Part shown: positions 44,355-54,683 of the stretch, one piece after another
How positions within the stretch are numbered: position 1 is the stretch's first letter
Layout: each line of letters begins with the position of its first letter
Assembly (NCBI GenBank): GCA_037179385.1
Contig: CM074185.1
Location: forward strand, 50,223,000-50,286,999
Length of the DNA: 64,000 bases
Reading direction: 5' to 3'
Origin: Holothuria scabra
Lineage: Eukaryota > Echinodermata > Holothuroidea > Aspidochirotida > Holothuriidae
Program-made: the position numbers and the translations under genes
Notes under the pieces: generated by a model
What the model was told of the DNA's origin: nothing
The model's input: the letters and a program-made list of their open reading frames with translations, nothing else
Databases searched by the model: none

Positions 44355-46207
44355 AACCAACAAAAAGCCACATTGTTGCCAATGATATGATCAAGTATTT
44401 CTATTGTTGAAAAATTGGCCAAGTTGTGACATATCACCTAAGTCATGACATCCTTTTTCAAAGCGCAGAATTCTCTAATGGTTGCCATCCAGACCTATTA
44501 AACCTTTAAAATTACAATAGGCTGAATGACACCAAATGAGAATGTCACTCTGGATAATTAGAATGTAATCCTTCGACATCACCTTTTGGGTCAGCATTTT
44601 TGTATTGTTTGCCTTTACTAACATTTATCAATTATAAGCTATAGCAAAAAGCAGAACAGCAGCCATACAAGGTATGAAAGGGGGTGAGCTAATTCCTGAA
44701 AACCAATTTTGAGGTTTTGTGATTCATGACCACAGGACAGGAAATATTGCGGCCTGAAATCAAATGGCTGAAATGCCACAACATTTTGCTGCTCATTGGC
44801 TTTGTATCAATGATATAAATGCTGAATCATGTGTCTGGGATGCACACCTGTAAATTAAGTGTGAATCAACTTTAAAGTGTTTGAGTTAAAGTCCTCATCT
44901 TAAGCCACAGACTAGTTCATCACATTCTGTGTGATTCTCATGACATGTTTTAGTATATGAGTACACAGTACATGGCTTAACATTGAGTTTATGAATATAT
45001 TGGTAGGCTATAAAAAGTATTGTGTAGAAACTTCTGGTTACAATATATGTATTTGCTGTAAGTACAGTATGAACAGTAGGTAAATGAGAGTTATTTGCTG
45101 TTATTGGTCAACACATCTGCACAGCATGGTTTACATAAATGTTATAACTCATTCCTATTTGACCATAGTCCTTGTACACAGTATGTGATGTTTCAAACTT
45201 GCTGCAAGTCTTTAAAAGGGTTCTTCTACATAACAGACTCTAATCATTGTTAAATGCTCTCAAGGGATCGTGGGGACTAAGAGTTTTAAACAACAGCACA
45301 GTGACATCAATGCTATTGTTTATATTGTACTTCATTTCATTTTCTTTGTTTCATTACTCATATATGTCCAATGGCATAATGTATGTACAAAGACATATTT
45401 TAATTATAAATGTAAAAATGCTGATAATGGAATGAAAGGAAACGCAACTAAAAGCCAAGACTTTTTGAGAGTGCACTCCCTGAAAAGTTCTATGATTCAA
45501 TTGGTGCATTTAATAGTTATTTATACTAAAATATCCTAACAAATGCTAGAATATTAATACAAAGTGCTGCAATAACTTAGATCTCACACTACCCAGCCAA
45601 TTGTTAAAATCTCATGTGATAATATTCTTATAGAGCTGAGCTGCTAAAATGTTGACCTGGTTTGGTCATATAGTAGTTTATACTTTCTTTTGTGTTCATA
45701 TGACCTTCCAAGATATTTTGTTTAATTGTATTTGAATCTGTAACTGCCATACAACTGTTAATTCAGTACCAAACAGTTACTCATAGAACAGCTTACAATT
45801 GATCTATATCTTCCAGAAACCAAGCCAAATTGAAGAATCTTCCTCAATGCAATGTATCAATGCAAGTGACCATGACATTCAATTAACAATGATCTTCTGA
45901 ATAGAAATAGCATACTTTTATATCAATGGAAACTTATCCAGGTGAGCACACCATACTTTGTTTCCATAGAATGGAAGACTTCCTCTTGCCAAGCTAATTC
46001 CATCCAGCTGTTTTGCTGTTTTTAGAGCATCTTAGTAATAACATTGGGAGTTAATACCATGCTGTTTATTCTTCCAGTTTATGAGTAATTTTTGAAGTGT
46101 CACAATAAGCCTTGTACAGAAAAAGATCTCACAAACAAGCTTTCCCCCATTAAATTCTGGGCTATAAATTATCTTGGATGTAAAGTATATATCATGTCAT
46201 GCCTTCT
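44355..46207. other. AT-rich unique sequence, no gene recognised
   Basis: No recognisable exon; the overlapping plus frames at 45247-45539 are hydrophobic and unsupported. Confidence 0.45.
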
Positions 46208-46369
46208 CTAGTATTTATTAAAAGTTACGACTTGTTTGTACTGTTTGAACTTGGTCTGCAAATTTTCAAATGAGAGTTCTGCTGTTATTGTCATTTTTTT
46301 TATTTTATTTGCATTAAGTTTTGCAGTTTGTTCAATATCTTCCTCAGTTTTTAATTTGCTGCATTCAAG
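46208..46369 (-). CDS. Candidate terminal exon, Lys/Glu-rich helical peptide
   Basis: In minus sense an acceptor-like ACAATTTATTCTGCAG is followed at 46369 by an open frame of 53 codons ending in a stop at 46208: LECSKLKTEEDIEQTAKLN, then NKIKKMTITAELSFENL, ending with a Gln/Lys-rich segment and NKY. Charged, helix-favouring composition is more protein-like than most frames in the window. No homology was recognised, no upstream exon was connected, and the frame stays open upstream of the acceptor, so this may be chance. Confidence 0.22.
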   Translation of the reverse strand, partial: LECSKLKTEEDIEQTAKLNANKIKKMTITAELSFENLQTKFKQYKQVVTFNKY

Positions 46370-46674
46370 CTGCAGAATAAATTGTGGTTTTACCAAAAAT
46401 AACTGCTTTACAAATGTCATATTTTAATGAAGATGTCAGCCTTTCCTCCTGGGTAAGTATGGCAAATGAACATACATCTGAACATATCAGAGAAACAGTA
46501 ATTTTTGATAATTTGAAATACATCCAAATGCATCAACTAGTAGAAGAACCTGTTAGGGCAAGTGACTTTATATGGCAGGTGTTTTTTTTTTTTTCTTCTT
46601 TTTTTTTTTTTGCTGTTGTGGAAATTGTCAAAACCACAGTTCTCACAATCTTTACATTTGCTAATGTTAACAGA

Positions 46675-47977
46675 TTAGTGTTTGCACAGGTTACCCGGGT
46701 ACTGGCCCGCCATCGCGTTACCCAGTTCCAAATCTACTACCCGAATCTTAAAAAAATTGCAGGCTAAAGGGATCGCCCTATTTGTGCTATTGGCCCTGGT
46801 AATGGACTAAAATATTTTGCCAGTTTGTGTAAACATTCTCCGAGACTCAGGATGAAGAGAGCCCCTAGAAATTGTGCTTTGTTTCCCGAAGTTGAAACTT
46901 TTATCAGCGTACAGCCCGATCACACTATCGTAGTGAGTTACTTCGCACATATCACATGTACAGTACATCACTTATAATCTTGCACTCTTGCACTCAAGCA
47001 AACTATCTGACGGTGGTGATTCAAAATCACACCGTAGTGTTTCACCAAGAAACTAGCAGACATGTCACCCCATCCCAGCTTGCAAAGACAATGTCTGTAA
47101 TGTTCGGCATGCTAGGTAAACTCAGCATTGCATGTATACGATCTTATAATTAACAGCGTATACCACCTCAAGTATAATTCCCAAATATTGCGTAATGGTG
47201 AAACCTGTCAGTTTTACTCAAATCAACACTTTGCCACTATCGGCAAAGTACGAAGACATTACGGTAATAAGACTGTAGAAATTCATGAAAAAGGTTTTTG
47301 AAACAGGCCATTACATATTACATTATTGCACTCCAGAATGGCGCTTGCGCAGACTACAAAGATTATGTGTGAAAGCTATATTACCTTGCCTGGATGTCAA
47401 CATGAGCTAGCTACCTAAGAAGGTACATGGACCTTTAGTGATAATTTCATTGGACATTGTACATTAGTGTGAGCGAAGTTCACAAACGCGACTTCATTTG
47501 TTTGCAATCGGTAATTTTGGACGTGCGTGAGAATACCATAATACAGGGCTCTGATTGGGTGATATTTTCAAACCAGTGTTTAAAAAGGAGAAGCTTCGGG
47601 CTCTTAGTATGCTTGCTTTTCTAGTAGGAAAGTGTCCCAAAATTCAATATCAAATTGATATAGACCTTGGGAAGTACTAATTTTCTTATTTGCCTGTTTT
47701 CTGTCACATTTCTTATTCTTGTCATTTTGATTTGTAACAAAACGAGACGATAAAACCTTGTGACAAATCAAATTTTTTTGAACATTGTTTATGATCGCTA
47801 CCTCTCCATTGCAGCTGTAAATATTATCATGCATGTCTTATCATGTGTCTTATGGAGCATGCCGGCCAGCAAAATGTTCTTATCTTTTACTCACTGTAAC
47901 TCCGGGTACCTGGGTACCCGACGGGTATGGTGATTCGGTACCCTGGTCCTATTTTTTAGTACCCTTGCAAACACTAG
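46675..47977. mobile_element. Possible old DNA transposon with TAGTGTTTGCA inverted ends
   Basis: An 11-bp exact inverted repeat (TAGTGTTTGCA / TGCAAACACTA) lies 1.3 kb apart, and both ends have GC-rich GGTTACCCGGGTAC or GGGTACC words just inside. No matching flanking duplication was found. The TAGTG start with a CACTA end is the orientation seen in some hAT elements and is the reverse of CACTA elements. Confidence 0.35.
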
Positions 47978-48309
47978 ATCGGATGTGACAAACTCCTTTG
48001 CATGATAATAGTGTTTTATACGGTGTTTTTCCACATTTGTTTTGTCATGACACTGTGACACTGCTGACATGTCATTGCAAAGCCAAACCAAGGCTTAACT
48101 TTGGACATGAAGCAACTCGGCTTTGCTCTACCCATTCCATCAGTATTCATTTTGATACACCATGCACTAAAAAATCCTGTCAGACTCTACATTTCATCAG
48201 GCTCATGTTTTTTCTGCCCTTTGACTTCCCAGACCTGATGCATGAGATGACAAACAATGAATGCAACAGTATGAAAAGCCCCACCACCCAAACCCTTCTG
48301 AACCCTTAA

Positions 48310-48500
48310 AGGGGTCAGGTGTGCATTATTGGTCTTGTGACAGTTGTGCCTCAACTTGAATATTAAAAGACCTACATGCAAATTTCAGCCAAAAAATTGA
48401 TATAAAAGTAAATGTTGCTTATACAACTTTAAATCTGAATTGTACAGTCTTTGTAAAATCATTGTTATTAAATTATTCAGACAATATGTGTACAGTCCCT
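48310..48500. mobile_element. Possible small TTAA-flanked MITE
   Basis: TTAA at 48306-48309 and 48501-48504 bracket a 191-bp AT-rich segment that starts AGGGGTCAGG and ends, inverted, AGGGACTGTA. Only the outermost AGGG is clearly shared, so the match may be chance. Confidence 0.35.
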
Positions 48501-49437
48501 TTAAAATAAAAAATTGACTTCCTAAGGTTGGGCAGACCTTGCATTTTAACAAGTTTGATGTACTTCATGAATATTCATGAATAGTTATTTCACCTGGCAC
48601 TTATTTGTCAGACCTCAAAGATTGCATTGTGCACTTTAGTTTATTTGTTCTGAAAAATTGTCCCAGGGCCAAAAATGTCTTAAGATAAAAGAGTTCCGTA
48701 AAATTTTGATGTAGGCCTGCTAAACCCTAGATGGTATTCACTTGCATAAATCAGAAAGAAGTCCTTTGATTTATTGCAACATATTTTAACTAGCTCCTGC
48801 ACTTATCTGTCAGGTCACTGCATTGATAGATATTTAACTGTACTGAGTAAGACAGCCTTGCAGACCTCCTTCCTCTTACTTTTCTTTTTTTTTTTATCTT
48901 TATCTTTCAAATTGGTAGGGATGACACATAATTATTGGTTTGTGGAACTCAATATGAATTAAAAACATTGGTTGGTACAACAATAGTCGTCAAAAGTTTG
49001 ACATATGTGATAGATGAGTACTTCATCGTGTGCAAGAAAACCACTGAATATTTATAATTCAAGTGCCTCTTGAGAAAAAAAGTGTCTATTTTAATCTCTT
49101 TGGAGTTACAGGGAGGTGAAAAATATTGTCAATTTTACCCCTGAGTCTTGTAATTTTGTCAGTGTTTCTGTGTCTGAATTTCCAGTAGTGCCTGCATGAT
49201 GAATAGCAGACATCATATAGAGTGATGGTTGAGTTAAGCTCAACTAAGCTTTCTGGAGGAAAGAGGCATATCATTCACATTTTCTCTAAATTGTTAATGT
49301 CAGTTACAGATACTAGTTTCAAGTTTGAGTTAATTACTCTGAATATCTGTGTTATTCCTTAAAATTCAGATGCTTTGCTTGAATCACAGTTTATGGAAAA
49401 GAAATTTTTATTGATGATTTTTTTTGATTAATATTCT

Positions 49438-49720
49438 ATATTCAATTCAATTTATTTATTTTCCACAAAAAATCATAGATAATAGGAGCAAATATAAAAT
49501 AACAGAAAACTGTGGAGCAAGCCTGAAAAAGCAAAAAGCTTGTACTAACCAGGTCACCTTTACAAGAAATAGAATAAAAAAAAAAGACAAAAAGAAGATC
49601 AATAACACAAAATAGAACGAAGTAACACTCAACCTCCCCTCCCAGAAACCCTAAACACCCACCACCCATGAGGGAGTAAATAAGAACAAAATCAATCCTT
49701 ATCAATAAGACATAATTCAA
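49438..49720 (-). mobile_element. LINE 3'-UTR stub, minus strand
   Basis: Minus strand ends in AATAAATAAATTGAATTGAAT (49438-49458 on plus), the same tail type as the LINE ending at 22524 (AATAAATTGAACTGAATTGA). Upstream in minus sense is a T-rich stretch with GGTGGTGGGTGTTTAGGG. No RT sequence remains, so the copy is strongly 5'-truncated. The 92-codon minus frame here is hydrophobic by-product of the T-rich UTR. Confidence 0.7.
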
Positions 49721-50656
49721 ATTTTTTGATAAATGAGGAAAATGGTTTAAACAAAGGTGGATGCTGCTTTAATGACACTTAACTGCACTATCAGGGTTAA
49801 TGCAAGTGATGAACAGGGGTGCATCCTGAATGCCTCCAGCAAAGGTGTTAACCTTAGAGACATCATTATCCCTGTCTTCAATGTTTTTTGGTCCAATATT
49901 GCTTAAACTTGTTAGTCCATACACAGTTTTTTGAATGAAATGTGGTTGGTAAAAAGAAAGACTTATCTCTAATGTACTGATACATACATTTATGTGTGTA
50001 AAGACAAATATGTTTGGTATTCAGATGGATTTGGTGATAAATCTATCACTATTTTTCAGTATCTGTGTTTTCATCAGGGTCCAAAACCCAAGAGTCCTTG
50101 CCTGTGATATTTTTTCAAGGGTCTGAGGAAAAGTTAAAGCATCCTGCAACTTTGTCCAGAGTCTGATAAAAGTATAAAGCTATACACCTATCTAGTATAA
50201 GAATTCACATATTCCACATAAACAAAGGTATATCTATCTCCTAAGTTTAACAAGACCATAGAAACATAATAGTGTGAATAGCCAGAGGTTGTGTGTCAAA
50301 CTGACTCACAAGATATTTTCTCCAGCCTGCAACAGGTCATTGTGTGCAGTGGCCTAGGAACCTACAGTAGTAAGTGCATGGAAAAACTGAGTGTCATTTC
50401 TCTCTTTATGCCATACACAGGCTTGTCCTTTGCATTGATCACTACAGTGCATCAAAAATACAAACCAAAACTTGTCCACTTGTTTATTTTTTTTTCCTTT
50501 GTAGCATCACTGTCATCTTGTGTTTAATTTTCTATACTACTGTATACTTTATTCATGTTTAATTTTACAATATTTTGAGGGTAGTGTAAGGGCATTTTCT
50601 GGACACTAGTCTGAGGAATTTCCTTAAAGTTTGTGATTAAAATGTTTCATGAACTT
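49721..50656. other. AT-rich unique sequence, no gene recognised
   Basis: Short unsupported frames only (50291-50527 and 50374-50562 overlap in two frames). Confidence 0.5.
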
Positions 50657-51074
50657 AGGGTGCGACTATACACTTGAACTGGATCTGATCACCTGCGCTG
50701 GGTCTGATCCACTGCTCAAGATCAAATTTGTAGTGTAAACGCAGAACAGATCCGGATCTGATCGCCCGATTTTGATCCTAGTAAGGGGGAAGGATCAGAC
50801 CCCGCGCAGGCAATCAAATCTGTAGTGTAAATGCTCGCCAGATCAAAGGTGAGGCAAGGTACGGTATGCATGGTGCATGTGCAGGGTCTTTTTTTTGTTT
50901 ACACTTTGGTGCACAAGCGCGTGTGCCCGTATTTTGTAATGCAACTTCTGCTTAAGCATAGAGGAGGATCAGAGTACAAGACAAGTGTAAATGCACCAGG
51001 ATCAAGCCATACATGTAATTTGATATGCTGATAACATCGGGCGATCAGACCCAGATCAAGTGTAAAAGCACCCT
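50657..51074. mobile_element. MITE with AGGGTGC...ACACTTG ends and GATC-rich interior
   Basis: Left AGGGTGCGACTATACACTTG and inverted right AGGGTGCTTTTACACTTG agree except in the middle; 418 bp. Next to both ends are GGATCTGATC/GGGTCTGATC words, and the interior repeats GTAGTGTAAA(C/T)GC at 50731 and 50821, and GATCAGACC words. The block is GC-rich relative to its surroundings. A clear target duplication was not read. Ends with 'GGGTGC..TTTACACTTG' are seen in several animal DNA transposon families, so I leave the superfamily open. Confidence 0.72.
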
Positions 51075-51931
51075 TAGAGACTGAGTAAGAATTTTATGGT
51101 AGTTGCTACTAAAATTGTAATTGTAACGTATCAAACTTGTAATTTTGGTAAATAAATAAAGAGTTGTTTAAGCAGCTGGGAACTATCCATTGGAAATTGT
51201 GAAAGTCTAATTTTAAGATTGGATGTTTGTGCATTTGGGCATTCAGTGGCAATGTATACCTTCATACAGTACAATCTTAGGGCAAACAATCACCCAGTAA
51301 AAATGTTTCTATACCACCGTTGAAATGATGCATCAAAGTACGAGGCAAACTTAAGATTTTTACAATATAACCACCTTTAAGTTTGGGAAATCTAAGTGTA
51401 CCAGAAATACAACTCATGATCAAAACAGTTGTCCTGTGAGAATACATTCAAATTTGCAGTACTTGTATATGAATTTATGGTGCATTCATGGTACTCTGCT
51501 ATCTGCAGTTCAGTGGTTGTCATGGAAACTGTAATTGTGGTTCAATTGGGGTCCTTCTCTCTTTCTGTTATGTGGTATGTAACCCTCCATGTGTAAAGTC
51601 TGGGTTCAGTAATTTGTGCCACTTGCCTTATTTTTCATTTTTGGATCAAGAAAATACTTTAATCCTGCAAGACACTGATGATATGCTGGATGTTAAGAAC
51701 TCATAGGAGAAACTATCCATTTCTCCATTTTGAACAGATCCACTTGAAAAAGAATGGTATGCTATATTATGGTTGGAAACACTTGAGTAATTGGAACAGG
51801 TCAGTGACATTTCTCCAATTACTGTGTGTGCTTCAAAATTATCCTCTCATTTGCATTGACATATCACACTGCCTACAGAGATGATATGTAGATCTGCTGT
51901 ACATGTCCCCTTTATAAATTAGCTGTCATGG
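51075..51931. other. AT-rich unique sequence, no gene recognised
   Basis: Frames at 51488-51706 and 51678-51884 have no recognisable motif. Confidence 0.5.
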
Positions 51932-51958
51932 TTTGTTAGATAAAGTTTTATGGCTCAG
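51932..51958 (-). mobile_element. SINE tail relic, minus strand
   Basis: Minus strand reads CTGAGCCATAAAACTTTATC then TAACAAAC, matching the SINE tail (compare 38011-38064). Downstream (51960-52400) the words AGCTCAGTTTGTAAGGTTATGG recur four or five times, a decayed local repeat into which the LINE stub at 52081 inserted. Confidence 0.5.
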
Positions 51959-52071
51959 GAAAAGAGCTCAGTTTGTAAGGTTATGGATCTGTTAGTGGGC
52001 TCTTGCAGTTTGTAAGGTTATTGCTCTGTTTATAGCTATGTTTTTTTTATCTGAGCTCAGTTTGTGTGGTC

Positions 52072-52340
52072 ATGGTTCCTCGGGTAGGGTAGGTTGGTGG
52101 GTATGGATTGTAGGGGGAGAGGGTACAGGGGGGATTTATGTTGATCTTCTGTTTATTATGTGTCCGCCCTCTTTGGGAGTGCTCTTGTCTCTCAAGCCCA
52201 GAAGGGTTTTAAGAGTACTTCCATTTACAACTATTTGTCTTGTTACCTACTTAGGTGCTTATATTGTCTTGTTCATTTTCTGTTGTGATAAAACAAATAA
52301 ATGAAATGAAAAAATAAAAAAATGAAATGAAATGGTTCCT
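52072..52340 (+). mobile_element. Severely 5'-truncated LINE copy with 9-bp TSD
   Basis: A 251-bp insert (52081-52331) ends in AACAAATAAATGAAATGAAA, extended by further AAATGAAATG words, and is flanked by ATGGTTCCT on both sides (52072-52080 and 52332-52340; the first bases overlap the ATG of the tail). It consists of 3'-UTR only, with TTTGTGGGG-like and CTTGTCTCTCAAGCCCAGAAG words. The (AAATG)n tail is the same kind as at the 3' end of the LINE at 3766-5640. The insertion split a local repeat of AGCTCAGTTTGTAAGG type. Confidence 0.82.
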
Positions 52341-54651
52341 TTTATGGCTCAGTATGAACTGAGCTCAGCTTCTAAGGTTATGGCTCAGTTTCTAAGGTTT
52401 ATGGCTCGATTGGAGTTAATGCAGCATTTCTCAGTAAAATATGCTGTATGAAACAGCACTCATCTGAAGATATATTATACAGTACAAGCATGTGAAACTC
52501 ATAAATTAAGTATGGTTCCAAATATGAATTGTACTGCCTCAATTAAAAATAAGTATGATCTAAGACTGTTGTTAAAGTCATATTACTCTGACAAAATGAA
52601 TGAAGGGATAAAAAGGAAATTGCTTAGGTCAATCTTTTTAAGAATCATTTAAGAATTATAATTACTTGCACAAATGGACAATGCCAATTTTTGTGAGCCT
52701 ACCCTATGATGGCATAAATGTAACACAGGCACACAGCAAGAGGGATGGGGCAAAGGGAGCAAGATCCTAAGTATATTTCTTGAGTGCTTTTAATTTTTAT
52801 GAGATCTGTGGTTATACTCCCTGTATGCTAACATGCAACTTACAGTACACAGCATACAAAGTGCCATTTCTGATGATCTTAAAGGCATTTTCAATATTTT
52901 TTGTGTACACTTAAGGACCAACTCATAACTTTGCCACACCTTACCCCTGACCTTCTCCCTCCCCTGAATATTCCAAGTTTAACATCTGGCTTAACATATG
53001 ACAGAGCTGTATCTGGTGTTAATTTCATTTTATGTGTTCCTTTTTGTTAGAAACAATAATCATACCTATTAGAACAAGTTGCAGGGCATACTGTATGTAA
53101 ACAAAATATGCAGTGAAAAAGGATTTGTGTTAAGAAAAACCTCTGAGCAATTGGCAAGAACACGCTCGTGGAAATCTAAAAACTTAGAGAATTGCTTTAA
53201 GTGCAATACAAAAGGTACACAAATATACTCATGCTTAAAAAAATTACAATTCCACTCTTCCTCATTCTATCAACCCTCCTCCCCCCAACATATGCTTTAG
53301 TAAACTAGAGGAAACTTAGAACTGGTTTGTCATGTAATGCTATAAAACATACCTGGCAGATTTTACAGAAGGTTTTAATACAAAGTGGCATTAATTTGGC
53401 TGGATAGGCTGTTCTGTACTTTTGCAGCACCATGATGCAAACTTGTTCTTTAGGTTGATATTCAATTTATGTCACATGCTTTGAATGCACTTTCCCTAAA
53501 AACATGTGTCCTCAAATCCTAGCCTCCTGGCAATAATAAAGTCTAACATGTAATTGTCATCAAGGATAAAAAAGACCACAGTTAAATTTGTCATTGTCTG
53601 CTATATCCTGCCATTACTCTTAGGTGTCTGGTGCATTTTATGAAGTTAAATTTGATGTTCACCCTCTTCTCTTGTTTGCTAATTTGCAGGCAAGTAATTT
53701 TACCTTCATCCCCATCCAACTCCAAAGTTCATTTGTTTGTTCAAAATTTTGCCTGGGATGTTTAACTCTGATATCATCAAAGATCACAGGGAATGTATTC
53801 CTTGGTTACGTGGCAGCTGGCAACGGTTTAAGATAAAATTAAAATCATATAAATTGGACTTTACAACCTTCCAATCTACACTTTTTTTCTTTTTTTTTTG
53901 GCTGTTTCTGTTTGATCTACATCTTGTATACATATGAGAAAGAAATGAACTGCAACAGTGTAGTGACCTCTTTTATAAAGAGATCTTTGAGCCGAAGAAG
54001 CAGCGTGTAATTTGCCATCTTTCTACTGGTGGTGGTGTGTCAATATAAAGTTGAAAGCTGCGCCAAGCGTCTGTTACAGTCCATGTAATTTAAACTCTGA
54101 AGTGTAAACCTAATTTGGCACAACAGGTTTCAGTATGAGACATGAGGTATGAATGTGCAATACTTTTCCTCTATTCAATCATTAAAATTGGAGGCTGAGA
54201 GCTGGTTTCCAGGCTGGGGCTTTTGTAGTGAAGCTTCTTATTGATTATTCATACATTCTACAACTGCCCTGGCAGACGTGCTGTGAGCACTCATCATTAA
54301 AATAAAAAAAAACTTGTAATATCTAGGATTATTTTTAATGCATGGGATATAAATCAGAGGCTGACTGCAATCTGAAGTTGTTTTTTTTTTCAAACTGACA
54401 TGTGTGGATGTCTTGGGAATTAGAGAGAAAAACTTTACTATGAACTGCTTTCAGTTGAATAAATTGTTGGGACTTCCATTGATGACTGCTACTGGCCAGG
54501 GCAGCCTTCATTTAAATTGGAACAAAAAGTTGGTAGAGCTACTGTGAGATGTGTGATCCTCAAACGTGTACGTAGATTTAGATTCCTCCTCTACATATCA
54601 GGAGTTGAATTGTCATCTCTTTCATCGAAAGCTCAAGCCAACCCCGCCAAA
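52341..54651. other. AT-rich unique sequence, no gene recognised; possible 5' region of the exon at 54652
   Basis: No motif-bearing frame. Immediately upstream of 54652 lies CTTTCATCGAAAGCTCAAGCC, plausible 5'-UTR. No TATA box at a meaningful distance or CpG-rich block was seen. Confidence 0.4.
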
Positions 54652-54677
54652 ATGAGTGGCCGAAAGAGAGGAGTATT
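54652..54677 (+). CDS. Candidate first coding exon (MSGRKRGV...)
   Basis: ATG in good context (CGCCAAAATGAG) opens MSGRKRGV and two bases of the next codon, followed at 54678 by a textbook donor GTAAGTAAAA. The basic start and the pyrimidine-rich stretch after the donor are consistent with a short first exon. I cannot connect it to a second exon: joining directly to the acceptor at 59040 meets a stop, so another exon must intervene if they belong together. I do not recognise the gene from eight residues. Confidence 0.35.
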
Positions 54678-54683
54678 GTAAGT

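Larger units (their letters stand above)
46370..49437. other. No gene recognised; two possible DNA-transposon remnants
   Basis: A donor-like TGG-GTAAGTAT occurs at 46452 after an in-frame ATG (46417), but no further exon was linked. TAGTGTTTGCA at 46675 and its inverse TGCAAACACTA at 47967-47977 may bound an old element, with GC-rich TACCCGGGTAC words at both ends. A TTAA-flanked segment lies at 48310-48500. T-rich runs occur at 46578-46610 and 48885-48896. Confidence 0.4.

Noticed and set aside
46675..47977. CACTA (EnSpm) element
   Set aside because: The ends are TAGTG...CACTA, the reverse of the CACTA...TAGTG order of that superfamily, and no 2-3-bp duplication was established.
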